Source: Glossina fuscipes (Eukaryota; Arthropoda; Insecta; Diptera; Glossinidae). Taken from it: a DNA stretch of 64,000 nt. The stretch spans positions 16,800,005 to 16,864,004 of the forward strand of contig NW_023998423.1 of the NCBI RefSeq assembly GCF_014805625.2, in the 5' to 3' direction. Made by a program: the position numbers and the translations under genes. The notes beneath the pieces were generated by a model. That model saw only the letters and a program-made list of their open reading frames with translations, was not told where the DNA came from and ran no database searches. Shown piece by piece: positions 49,131 through 61,481 of the stretch; the first letter of the stretch is position 1, and each line of letters begins with the position of its first letter.

Positions 49131-49744
49131 GTATTTCGATAGATTAAGTGATGAAAGCAGTAAAATGTAGCCATCAGTTATTGAACCCATTCCCACACAT
49201 AAAGCTTCTTGTAAAAAATAGATCTGCCTTTATAGAGCAAAAAACGATTATTTCGTGATGTATATTTAAGAGTATTTTATGTCTGAGATGTGATTTTAGA
49301 TACAACTTTACTGTACCATATTTGGACCACATGGGTATATATTTGGGACATATTTTTTTATAAGGAATGTCGTGTAAAACCTTTATATAGCCACAAGGTC
49401 TAATGTTTAATGTTTTATGAAAAAGATAAGACATTGTCGGAACAGTAACAGTTTGTTTTTTTTTTTTAAGTAAAGTGTCAAGGTGCAGGCCTTTACTTTG
49501 GTTAACAGACCCTTTCTGCTAGGAAACCCGCGTATCCATTTGAAATGAATGAAGTATTATCCATATCAAGAATAAGAAACGTATGGCGGAACAGAGATGC
49601 CTAACGAGTGTTGTAATAAGAAACTTAACAAAATAGTCCAAATTTGACGCATCGAGATACTGAGACTTGTTCAAAAACATTCGCAAGCAGAAAACTTAGC
49701 ACACAATTTGAGATTGAAGAAAATCATACCCTGCTTGGAGGCAA

Positions 49745-49930
49745 AAGTAGAACTTGGTAGAATCATCCGCCTGAGTGGCCGATTAGGCAAAGAATGTCGA
49801 TTTACAGCTCAAGTGCGGTAGAGTTTTCAATAAAGCCGATAGCCATAGGTGCCAGTGCTTTAAGACTTTAGTTTTACCATTCATTTCTTTGGCTAAACTA
49901 ATTGTAATAATAATAATAATAAAAAAGAAT
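49745..49930 (+). repeat. SINE-like sequence, copy 2
   Basis: CGCCTGAGTGGCCGATTAGG resembles a tRNA A-box region. The 3' part (ACTTTAGTTTTACC..TTCATTTCTTTGGCTAAACT) and the (TAA)n tail match copy 1 at 15615-15750. The minus-strand frame across it (49783-49998) is not a gene. Confidence 0.42.
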
Positions 49931-52900
49931 AATTTAGATATGAAAGCATAAGCATAAAGATTATGGAAATCTTCATGCAAATATACAAATATCCACACAT
50001 TCTTACACAGTCGACTATTTTTACTTCCAACCAGTTAAGCGATGTAAATGATTATCTTTCTAAAAGCCTCCAACGTTTGTCATTAAGGAGACAAATACTC
50101 ACTAAGGCACTCAAAGTTATTATTAAGTCAAAATTAATCTGAGTAGAATCATAAATTTTTCTGTAAATTAAAAAAAAAAAATCTTTTATTCTACAAAATT
50201 AAAAAAAAAAATAAAAATAACTTAACAGGCCTTTTACTTAGACAACAAAACATTCAAGTGGCAAACAAACGTATAATGTATGGCGCAAAAGTCCATACAT
50301 ATGGTAGTGATAGAATCGCTTAAAAAAAGAAAAACAAAAAAAAAAAACAAAAAACAAAAGAAAGGCAAGGAAAAGAATAGCAAACCATAGAAATGACTGC
50401 GCTTTGTCTAGTAAAACTGAGCTCATTTGCTAAATGACACCAGGCAAAAACATGAAAATGCTCAAAAACATGCAACATTTTCATCTATGGATTCATTCGT
50501 ACGCTCATTCGCTGGCCCATTTTTTCATGCGTTTTTGCATTCATTCATCTATTCATTCTTTCATACATTTGCACAGCGTAAAACCACTGACAACGACAAC
50601 TAAACCGTTTGAAGAAAAAGGGAAATGAATGTAATTGTTTACACATACACACGCGTTTATGTGGGAGAACCGATGGTACATCTAGGCTCTAAGTAAAATT
50701 GCGTCAGGCAACCGAGAAAACATTCGCTAATTGAGCATATTTGTGCACTTAAGTGCGACTGTATAGAGATGTGGAAGCAACGCATTCCAGATGCTTATAT
50801 AATTCAAATCGCAAGTATATGCAACGTGCAATGTAATGCACGCCAACCAATGACTTTTAATAGCTTGAGGACATTTATGCGCATAAATGATAGAAACCAA
50901 AACCGAATGTAGGGAAAATGAAAACAAAAATAAAATGAAAAAAAAAGGCTAAAGTAAAGAAGTTGGAATGCTTTTAAAACGAATCTTGAATACCCTTCAC
51001 TTTCGATTTATACATAGAAAAAAGGATGCTTTTGCAATTATATAGTTGTGTGAGAATTATTCTAGAAGCGAGGATAAAGGTTTTTAAAATCGATTGGATT
51101 GGTTATATCGAGTTTTGTTCAAAAGCTTGACAAAAATACGAGGATAACTATAAACTCGCTCTACAATTTCAGAAACTCTTTGATAAAGCCGATCACCGAA
51201 TGCTAATCCTCTCAGTTATAAAGATATTTCCTTTCATCCCGAATAAAGAAGCGGAATGTCGCAAAGTCATAGCAAAGCATTATTGAGGAAATTGCTCTCG
51301 CAGTAAAGACGATTTATAAGCTCAGGAGCTTTATGTTTGCCGCCAATCATGCAGACTTGATCTGCTTGAACTTGAACTAGGAACCAACTGCGCTTCTGCA
51401 TTCTATCTATCCAGCTGGAATTGGGACAAGTTCAGCAGAGATGGTCAGAAGAAACTCGGAATCAATGCACTGAGAAAATAAAATCTTTGTTCACTTTTTT
51501 GTTTGCATTGACGGGGGAGACAAACTGATAACAAAACGAGAGGACGCTCGACCGAGCGGGCACAAAAAAACGCAATCAAAAAAGTCGAATTAGATTCTTT
51601 GCTGATCAAGAATATATTTGCCCTATGACACCTCTGCCGGTCACATATGGAATAACGAAAGCAGTAAACGCGCCTTGCTGATGGATATAAAAATTCAAAT
51701 CAATTTCATGTGTTTACATCATGGCGTATGATAGCTGTTTGTCGTACATGTGTTGGCGTATGTTCCGTACATGCATGCATGCAAATGACTTTATAATGGA
51801 AAATGCTTAACGGCACATATTGTTTTAAAGCCATCAACAAATATGTCATTTGTTACATATATAAAATTTAACACATTCGCTTGTTGTTGAAGCAAAAGTT
51901 TACTCTTCTATTTACCAGTTGAACAAGAATAAACTCAACTTTGAATAACAATTTAAAAAATTTTAAAAAAATTAAACAACTTTTATTTGCACATTACCGC
52001 ATACACTTAACTTTAAATTTATTAAACTCTCAGGTGAGGAAAACTTCTCTTGTAATAACGCAACCTTCGCTAAGACTCATCATTATATAATTTAATAAAA
52101 TTTATTAATTTCTTACATCAAGTTCATGCCTACATTTCTATCCCCCATTACGGGATTATTTTTCATAAATCAAGTGAAAAGTAACCTAAGACTTTTCATT
52201 TTCTTATTATAAGAAAAAATAAAGCAAGGACTGCTCTTGGCTTTATGAAAGCATGGTCGACAGAGTTTGGTCATCCTTATGTAAGAAAAATATTATATAT
52301 AAGTTTGATGAGGACACTACAGGAATATGCTACCAGTTGCTGGATGATCTTCTTGCTATAGGCTTTATGTTCAATTCAACAGACGCAACTCAGAAATAAT
52401 ATTTGCTTCTTGCGTTAAGGAATTTCAGATGGAATCCGTTAGTCTCCTTGCCATCATTAGTCTATCTTATATTTGGGGAGCAACTACTAATTATATTTGT
52501 TATCTCTTCCCTAATTAAGCAGAGGTATTGGACATGCCACCCTCAATGCCCCTAATTGTTTTTCAATTTCAACTTCATATTGATAAAATTGGGCAGACAT
52601 AGTTAAGAAACCTTTTTAATATATTTCGGGTCCTTTGTAAAAGTTTAGATGGTGTTCATTAGTTAATTTCATTATCGAATTCGTTCAAAACCATCAAATC
52701 AATGCTCGCTAATGGGCGAAATCTGCCGAGATTATCTTTACACGAAACCTATTAACAGTTTTTGTTTGCTAGGAATGCAACCTTGCATTACTGAGATTGT
52801 TAAGTTCGCGAGCAAAAAGAATTGACAATAGGAGATTTTTTTTTTTTTTGGTTTTGCGTGTTTTTGGGAAGGGGAGATGAAAATATTGGAACGAATGCCT

Positions 52901-54147
52901 GGACGTTTTAATTGCGATATGAGAAAAATTAAGACTGAAAATATTTTAGTGTCTCCCATAGACATCATGAGCTAAAAGAGACCCTAGACAGGTTAGGTAT
53001 AAAAAGGTCAAGATACAAGAGGGATGTCTGTTCGGTTTAGACTTAGGTTACGTTTGTCTGTGTTTTCGTTGAAAGAGAAGCACGTGCTGTTCTTTTAATT
53101 GTAACAGTCTGCGAAGTGTCAATGAGCCAAAATCATAGAATCCCTCTCACATCTCACGAACCAGCTAGCTTAGCAAAGGTACGTACATCGGTCTCGTACG
53201 TCTCCAATCTATCTAAAGTGGCCCTTCCGAGTTGCCTTAAAATTTAATGCATTTGATAGTTTTCTATAGACAAACAGGAACACAAATTTAAAGTAATTTG
53301 TATTTCGCAGATTGAATCGGCTGTGTTTACTATCACGCGCCTACTTCAAAACTCGGCCCTAATAGTTTAGTAAAAGATTTTTATAAGATTTTTATTGTTT
53401 GAATTATATGCATTCTTATGCGTTTAAGTAAATTTGGCTGCACACGTTATAACAGCTAGACTTTCACCTCAAATTAATAAGCATTTTGCATAGCTCTTTA
53501 TGCACTAAGAAGATAATTATAAGTTATTTTCTAGAAATTCTCTATCCATTTTTATGCGATTATTGGTTGAAATTTTTGCAATCAAGTTGCATTAATAACT
53601 AAATAAATAAGTAAACATTATTTATAATTTATTTATCACCAAGAAATTAAAAAAACTTTAGACTAAAGTAAAAGAATCGCTAGCACTAGTTAAATATATC
53701 GGTTCTATTTAAAGAGTAATAAGTAGTTAGTTAATGCAGTCATTTTAATAAATTTAAATATTTTTTGAAGGTATTTTCCGGGTGTCCGTTCATACAGTTG
53801 GTCACGTCAAATAGGAATCCAGGAAAAAGAGAAAGCCTTTGGCAGTCTGCAAATATGTCGTTAATTTGAAAGTAATTGTGAACTGGGGAAGTGCCATTAA
53901 GGCGAATTCTTACAAATAGCGTGATTTGAACTTTATACAGACAGAGAGAACAGGCCTACGATTATCGTTAGAGTAGTGTAGACTGTAGTAATGCCGATTA
54001 CATATAAAGACTATCCATAAGAGAAAATCGACGAATATATAATGCGGACGATAGTGTTGCCGACTTTTTGGCCACCCTTTTTTTTGGTCTTTTGGAATTA
54101 TACCTCGTCCGCAATTAATAATAGGAAGCCCTGAGATTCGTCGCAAC

Positions 54148-54955
54148 GATTAAATTCCATGATTTTGATCCTTCTCTACATAAAATAACAGTTTCAGTGT
54201 GAACGGACGCCAATCACGGGACGCACAGTTTAGCAGATGACGAATCAACTCTAGATGTTTACATGCGATGGCAAATATCCAGAAGGAGGGAAAATGGCTC
54301 TTATACAAATTGACTGAAAAAGCCATTTCGAACCGACCCAACATCGCGATTTCATTGCTTGCCAGACAAAAAAAAATAGTTTTTTATGGCGATGAAAAGT
54401 GGCTCTCCGTCGACAATCTCAAGCGCAAAAAGTCATGGATTAGTCCAGGAGGACCAGCCACATCAACACTGAATCGAAATATTCATAACCATAAAGTTTG
54501 GCTGAGCATATGATGGAATGAACAAGGTCTACAGTATTACGGTTTGCTAAAACCGAAGGAAACTGTTACTGTAAATGTCTACCGAAGTCAATTGAAGAAA
54601 TTGGACGATATATTGTTGCAAGAAAGACAAGGAATAGCAGTTTAAAGGCAGAAAGTCATGACAACGCTTGGCCACACGTTGTCAGAGTTGTCGAGCAAAC
54701 ACTGTTCCAACTCGAATGGGAAGTTCTGCCGCATCCAACGTACTCACCATACATAGTACTTTCGGATTGGCACTAACTCAGATCGAGGCAGGATAGTTCA
54801 GCTGGCACGCGAGTTCGAAATACTGAAGAAGTGTGAAAGTGATTCGATAATTGAATCGCTGCCAAACCAATATCGTTTGTTCGACATGGTATCACTGTGT
54901 TTCCAGAAAGATGGGAACAAGTTGTGTAATATGACGCAAAATATTTTGATCCAAT
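54148..54955 (+). pseudogene. Mariner-family transposase pseudogene (copy B)
   Basis: This is a second relic of the same family as copy A. After the shared 5' end (54163-54186) the element jumps straight to sequence equal to the end of copy A's DNA-binding domain, so about 300 bases are deleted. It then reads IQKEGKWLLYKLTEKAISNR, with GDEKWLSVDNLKRKKSWISP (first catalytic Asp intact), LQYYGLLKPKETV, QLKKLDDILLQER, then in another frame HDNAWPH (second Asp intact) and EWEVLPHPTYSPY, where the third Asp is replaced. The C-terminus ends PERWEQVV, stop, YDAKYFD at about 54903-54950. Several TGA stops sit where the family has Trp. Frameshifts and stops make it non-functional. It lies in upstream CNG intron. 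Confidence 0.9.
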
Positions 54956-57049
54956 TATTTAAACAAATACCTTTTCGAAGTGAAAGAATGGCAAGCAACT
55001 ATTATTTGGAATACATTATCTACAAGCAAGTTATTGTACATCAAACTAGAAAGAATACAATATCGATACAATAACTGCTTGTTGAGGATGAAACGGATTT
55101 AGATAAGATAATCGAAGAGAAAATTGTTTTCTAGACCTTTTTTCTAACCGCTTCGAATGATTTTACTAAAATTTAAAATTTAATTTAGAAAAAAAAAGCA
55201 GGAAAGTAAATAAAAAAAAGTTGACTTTCAAAATATATTTTTAACGTTTTTTAGTCTAAATAACACGACCATTTTGGATTCGATTAAAACTAAATGAAAT
55301 TCGTTTTGCATTTTATTTTTCCAAACTTTTGAAAAATTAATTGCTTTTGTAAAGTTTTCAATTTTTTATTTATTGTGTTGAACTTTGTTCTCTTTTTTTT
55401 TGTTTTTTTTTTTTTTATTGTTTTTTTCTTAAATTTGCAAGCAAATGCCTGCCGACGATTGAATGTGGAGTGCGTGTTGGTGTTGTCTTAAATAAATTGT
55501 GAAAGTTAAGTACATTTTTACAAAAGCAGGGAAACTTTTCTACACATTTTAGATTTCATATATGTATATATTAATAAATTTTAAATGACTTGTTAAAAAA
55601 TGTACAACACAAATGCTTCTGATTTTTTTGCAAAGGCTACAAATCAAAAATTTTCAACATAAGAGTGCGAGTACTTTTCGCACAACAACAATCTGCATCA
55701 ATGAATAAGATGTTCTGTTTACCTTAAAAGCAATTTTAAAATTTCTTGCTAAGCATTGATTTATTATTTGCTCAATAAGCAATTTAAGGCATTGCCTGAA
55801 CTAACACAGTAACTGTGGCAAGTAAAGAAAGGAAGGAAGAAAATTATGCTCAAAAGCAAGAGTTATTTGGCTTTCGGGAGAGAAACACATCGGATAGGAA
55901 TACTATGCTAGGATGATAGCAGTAGACGACTTTCTTGATAAGGTTTTCTCTTCTTCGCTTTTGATGGTTTGATTTCTTCGCTCTATACAGCGTAAGTATT
56001 ATAATATTCTTGTAGAATTGTTTATTTAATTTTTTAAGTCTACATCGGATCATCACTATTACATAAGCTTTTCCTTATGTCATGTAACTTTTAGTATTAG
56101 AAGTATTTAGAAGAAATTAGTTCAGTCCGATTTGGTAAGAGAGATTATTTCTTTAGGGTATAAAATAACACTTTGACTTCTTTCTTTGAAAGTATTATCT
56201 TTAAGCTATACGTAACTGTATATGTTATCCCTCTAAAGCGGACATAATATAGTTTCTTGGAGTTTAGTTAGTATAAGGATAGTATTATATCAAAAAAATA
56301 AAATTTTAGGGAAACTGTGCTTTTCCTAATTAATTCAGCGGACAGTGCGGCTATGTCCCTAAGAGTGATGAGCAATAGATCCGCTAAAATGATCAAAGGT
56401 CGAAACAAGCATTGTACGAATCGATCAAAATGGTGAGCAGTCTGGACATCCTTGACGGCCCGGTGTTTGCTCCAACCAAATAAATCTATCTCTAAGGAAT
56501 ACTACAACTAAGGACTAATGCAATTACGCAGAAGAGTCGGCGTAATATACGAAAAATCGCAATATCATTTTTATTATAAAGGAATTCGGCTCCTTGTAGC
56601 AAAACTCATCCAGGAAATGTTTGCCTGTTCAGTTTGTTCTAACCTGAAATGTCCTACCCTCTCCACTTTTAAAAGATGACTTATTGTTTGTTCGAAAAGT
56701 GCTTAGAATCTTATGACGATAGCGAAATACTAGTTCTTTTGGAGATAGCCTTGAAAGGCGAAACTTTTTTCGAAACGGAATTCGAAAATCGAAACAAAAA
56801 ACCAAAAAAAACCCCTCAATATTTATTTCTATACACGATATAGTCTTCTGATTGGGAGAGTCATGCTTTTTAATGAATTTTCCTACGGTACGAAACTGCT
56901 GTCAAGCTGTATTATCTTTGTTTTCGTTAACGACAGTTTGCTAAGCAAATTTCTTATAGAACACCTTTGCTAGTCATCAAGCGAATTTGCTTTTTACACC
57001 TTTCACCGAAAGATGTAAAATACACTCATTTTGTCTAAACGTTTGAAAA

Positions 57050-57600
57050 ATGACACCATCGACTACAAAATTTGACAGAAACATTGGAAGTTGTTGCACG
57101 TAGGCTGGTATTGAAAGTTGACGATATCGAGCAAAGAACACCGCCTACAGTACCACATAAAATGAGAACACCTCTGTTTTTCAGAACGAATAAAAGATTT
57201 GCTCATTATTCATAAGCTAAAGCAGATAAATCTATAAAAATTTGAACGTATATAAAATGGAAAAAATTGACCACGCCTTTCCAATATTGTAGTCTATTAA
57301 AATTGAAAACTCCATAAAGTGCATAAATTCTTACCCAATTTCAAATTTCGAATGCACTTAAGCACCTTCGTCAGCTCGTCTGTACATCTGTCCATGGGCC
57401 CAACTGTCACAGCACACGCCTACATCCCCCAAACGGTTATCCGACTAAAGCTTTTATTTTGAAAATAAAAATGTAAAAAATCAGACACGCCCACTCCATA
57501 CCATAGAGCGTGAAGATTTATTTTTTTGTGAGTTTTCTTAGGATAATGGTAATGGATATTAAAGATTCGGTCATGACCGAATATAAAAATTTTTATTTGT
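57050..57600 (+). repeat. Dispersed repeat family 1, copy b
   Basis: ACATTGGAAGTTG..GTAGGCTGGTATTGA..ATCGAGCAA matches copy a at 34730-35440. It also has CGTCTGTACATCTGTCC and CACGCCCAC, and ends with the perfect 16-base palindrome TTCGGTCATGACCGAA at 57566-57581. Not coding. Confidence 0.7.
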
Positions 57601-58439
57601 TATATACGTTATACACAAATTCTGACTATAACCTTTCTGATGCATAACGTCCTCTTTCTTAGAGGCATCTCAAGTGTCATTTAAAAATGAAAAATTCTCA
57701 TTTGTAAAGCAGAAAATGCTACGAAATTAATAAACGAAGAATAATTAAAAAAGCAGGCAAGAGTTTAAACTGTGTGCACTGTCGCCCACAAAGTAGCCTA
57801 CCAATCACATGAAGCATGAAGCAGCAGCACTGAAAAATCCTCATCCATTGCACAAGAACAGATTACAGAAGTTTTGCATTGAATGGCAAAAATCACTAGT
57901 GATTAAAAAAAAAAAAAAAAAAAATTGCAGAAGAACGGTGAACGTTCAACAATCAACTTATGAATGCCACAATCGTCAATTGTTTAAACTGATGCTTGTA
58001 CGCAATAAAAAATATACGCCACCGCGAAATGTAAACTTGAGAGTCACACAATAAGATGAAATGAAATAAAAATAAAGAGGCGAAAATACGTGCTGCACTT
58101 AAACAACCATTGAAGAGAGGGAAACACTAGTTTGATAGACCAAAGAAATTCTAGTTTATTTCGTTACTCCATCCAGAGTTTTTTATTTAAAATTCGGTTT
58201 TCTTTATTTACAAATGAAAATTTGTCAGTTTTCAATTTTTTACTTGCATTTGCAGTTACCTTTTTTCAACTTTAATCGACATATGCTTCAAGCTTCATAT
58301 TCACAAGTTGATTTTCAAATTTGAATTTATTTTGTTTTCATACTCTAGACCACTTGTGATGCAAGGGCGTATTAAGTTTATGCGGAGGCATACACCATTT
58401 AGAAGGACTTGACCCACCTTCTATTATATCTCTGGACAT

Positions 58440-58740
58440 ATCTGTGCACATATATTAAACGTAATCCTCGATCGATCTAAGCTTGTCTGTCTGTCTGTCC
58501 GTTTTGTTTTCTGGTCTTAAATCTCCGGAAGGCCGCAATTGTTGAGATGTTTAGATGAAATCTGGTTCACTAACATGTTTTGAAAGAACGCTACTGAAAG
58601 CGGTTCTAATCGGATCACTTTTTCTATATATATCACTATAGGATTGCATAGGACATTTGACGTTCACCTCTGTCCCGCTATAGACTTTTTACTTTTTTAT
58701 TATTTTCAAGTACATATGTATGTTTAATTGGAATAATATT
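58440..58740 (+). repeat. Dispersed repeat family 3, copy b
   Basis: CTTGTCTGTCTGTCTGTCCG leads into GGCCGCAATTGTTGAGATGT, CTAACATGTTTTG and GAAAGCGGTTCTAATCGGAT. The same blocks in order occur at 36290-36540. Non-coding, in the CNG upstream intron. Confidence 0.6.
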
Positions 58741-58959
58741 TTATAATAGGAAGACTGGAAAGTAACGTAATTTCTGCGTGTGTCGAAAAAATTGCATTTT
58801 TAAGAATTTCTCATCGAAAACCACTGAGTATCTCAACTCACTTAATTTGTATAAGAAAGGTGGACTGTTAGTTAGATAGTTTAACGTACGTGTGTTTTTA
58901 AATTCACTTCTGTGAAAACTAGCTCTTTATACGGCAACAAGGGCCACCTTTGAACAATT

Positions 58960-59560
58960 TATGGTCAATGCCTGTGCATAAGAGTAATCTGACATTAAAA
59001 TTAACTATAGCAAACTTGGCGAACATAGGTCTATTCTTTGGACCTCCTCCGCTATATGGTATAGTTTTTATTTTTATAGGCCGGAGTTCATAGACATTCG
59101 AGTTCCAAATCAATTTAAGTATGTCAGTCTGTCTGTCTTAAGGTCACAGTGTCTGTGGCAAACATATTCTCGATCTGAAAAACGACAATGTCGTCTTCAA
59201 ATGTGGTAAAAGCATTGAAAGTAGTTGAAAATTGGTTATTACTTGCAAAAATGGGCCAAATCAGCCAAAGAACTTACCCGCAATGGTTAACAAACTTAGA
59301 AATTCTTTACTCTCAAAATCAAAAATATTCGTTTCTTATTCATTACTTATAAATTACAACAAGAACAATTGGTTTATTCCATAAGCGATCCTATAGGCAG
59401 TGTAGTACACAAAAAGGCAGAAAACTCGGCCACACCTACCGAATATTATAGTATATCGCCATCTCTCATTTTCGTCAAGTTCTTTTTTCTTTTATTATAA
59501 ACGTAGTGAGTATAGAAGATTCGTTTAGAACTGAACACATATACCTGTTATATATATATG
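58960..59560 (+). repeat. Dispersed repeat, decayed family 1-like copy
   Basis: GTCAGTCTGTCTGTCTTAAG, GTCTGTGGCAAACAT and GTGAGTATAGAAGATTCG near the right end echo family 1, but the palindrome is decayed (TTCGTTTAGAACTGAA). Weakly supported. Confidence 0.4.
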
Positions 59561-61059
59561 AAAATATATAAATTCATTTAGAATTGAAATTTATTTACTT
59601 ACAACGTGCAAACAGTGTGGTTTAAGTCATGCACAGATGTTTCAATTTGTTCACTTCGAGTAGTAAAGATTTCATGTTTCAGGTTTTAGGAAACTGACGC
59701 ATTATGAATTGTTACGTTCAATAATTGAAAATTGTAGTGAACGTAGTGAACTAGGAAAGCTTTTTGCTACATCTGGTCTATCAATAACCGACAATAAGAT
59801 AAGATGAAGAGTAGCTATGGCCAGTAAAACAAAAAACAATAACTGATAATAACGAATAACGAGTGACAGAAATTGATAGTAAGTGAAGTAGAAGCAAAGG
59901 CAACATCCAACGTGTGAGTGAGTTTGTGTATAATAGTTCATATGCTCACCAAAGAGTTCCTTTCAATGGACAATAGGATCTACCGTAACGTTAGCAACAC
60001 GATCATCTCGAGACATTTTAAAATCGTGAGTAAACCGTCTCATTGTTCCTGCGTTCATTTAGTTTTCCTATAACTTCGCTTGACATAAATCTGTCTCTTG
60101 TTTTAGTTTGCGCCTTTCTAAGTGGGTAGGAGTAAATATATATTTTTAATATGTGTATTTATATATATATGTCTTTTCTTTTTTTTTTTTTTTAATTTTT
60201 TGAACAAACTTAAATTGTGCATGCCCGTAAAAAGATTGCATCCGGCAATTTTAGATGAATTTATGCAGTCGGTTTCTTTAGAGAAAAATTCAAATTTGTT
60301 TTTGCATGCAAGTGTGTTAACATAAGAGTGTCAAGTATGTTATTTAAATGCCTGAGCACATACATGAGGGTAAGTCATATATCCGTTTCCGGTGAACAAT
60401 ACTTGTTTAAACAAAGCACGTTATAAATGGAAACGTATTGTTACTAAAGGAGACGTAAAACTTTTGAAATGAAAAACAAAAAAGAAGAAAAAAAAAAAAA
60501 AAAAAACATAAAATAAAAATGTAATATAAAAGGAAACCAAGAAAAATCTTACTGTAGAAAATGTTAAATTCCTCGATTATTCCCAAAGCGTTTGTATGCG
60601 CACAAGTATACATATGTATGAGTTACCGCATATGCCGTACATATACATGGTATTTATGAGTGTATTGTATTTAAAAAAAAAAAAAAAGAGTAGAAATTTT
60701 CCTTTTTTTCTGACTTTTGGACAAAATATTACTTTCATATTTGTTTTTCTTTCATTATACGAGCATCTCGAGCAGTTGGTTGGATACTCGATAGTTTCCA
60801 TTTATTAGATGATTTCTTACTATTTAAATAAAATAGGAATATTTTATTTTCGATTTCAAAGACTTTATAATAAATAAAAGCTAATAAGAAAAAAAAATTA
60901 CAATCGTTGAGTATTCGTTGTTCGAATGAATCTTAAATTAATTATTTTTAAGACGTGATTTCCATATAATGCTACAATTTTGCTTCAGTATTGCCAACAG
61001 TGTAATTCTCCAAGTTTTAGTTTATGAAAATTGAAAAATATGGTTATCTCGGATATCGA

Positions 61060-61300
61060 TTTATGCAAATTCTGCGTCCCATCCTAGCTCCTTGCGAATG
61101 GTCGGACATCTGAAGAATTAGATGTCAGATGTTTGGTGAACATTTCATAACGTCGGACACAATATGGCGTTCCAAACCTAAGATGGTAATGGCTTTTATA
61201 ACAATACTAAAACTGGAGGGGGCTAGGGGATTGGGGAAGAACAATAGTCCTTTTTAGATGGCAGTGCAGATTGTTCGCTACATTACAATACAATGCAATA
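61060..61300 (+). mobile_element. LINE C-terminal fragment, copy 2 (decayed)
   Basis: This copy is homologous to 1986-2205. The readable blocks are DLCKFC (first zinc-knuckle pair), an in-frame TAG, TSEELDV, then in another frame CQMFGEHFITSD and VMAFITILKLE, aligning with CQVFGEQFITPD and LMGFIRLLNLE of copy 1. Stops and frameshifts show it is dead. The 3' side runs into a repeating ACAATACAATGCAATACTA tail and then the tandem repeats of 61319-61481. It lies in the upstream CNG intron. Confidence 0.68.
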
Positions 61301-61318
61301 CTACGTATTATTATAAAT

Positions 61319-61481
61319 AATATCTCATGGCACTTTTATTTTATGAGATTTTATTTATACTATAAATAGTATAGTATAAAAAAAATTGCATAAATGAAAT
61401 CTCATCTCATTTTATTTATAGTATAAATAAAATCTCATCTCATTTCATTTTATTTATAATATAAATTAAATCTCATGCCAC
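61319..61481. repeat. Short tandem and inverted repeats after LINE copy 2
   Basis: AAATCTCATCTCATTT..ATTTATAGTATAAAT occurs in two units (about 61395-61427 and 61429-61466), with a partial third. Copies in reverse orientation (ATTTATACTATAAAT at about 61353) and ATCTCATGGCAC / TCTCATGCCAC lie at the ends. Probably grown from the LINE tail. Confidence 0.6.
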
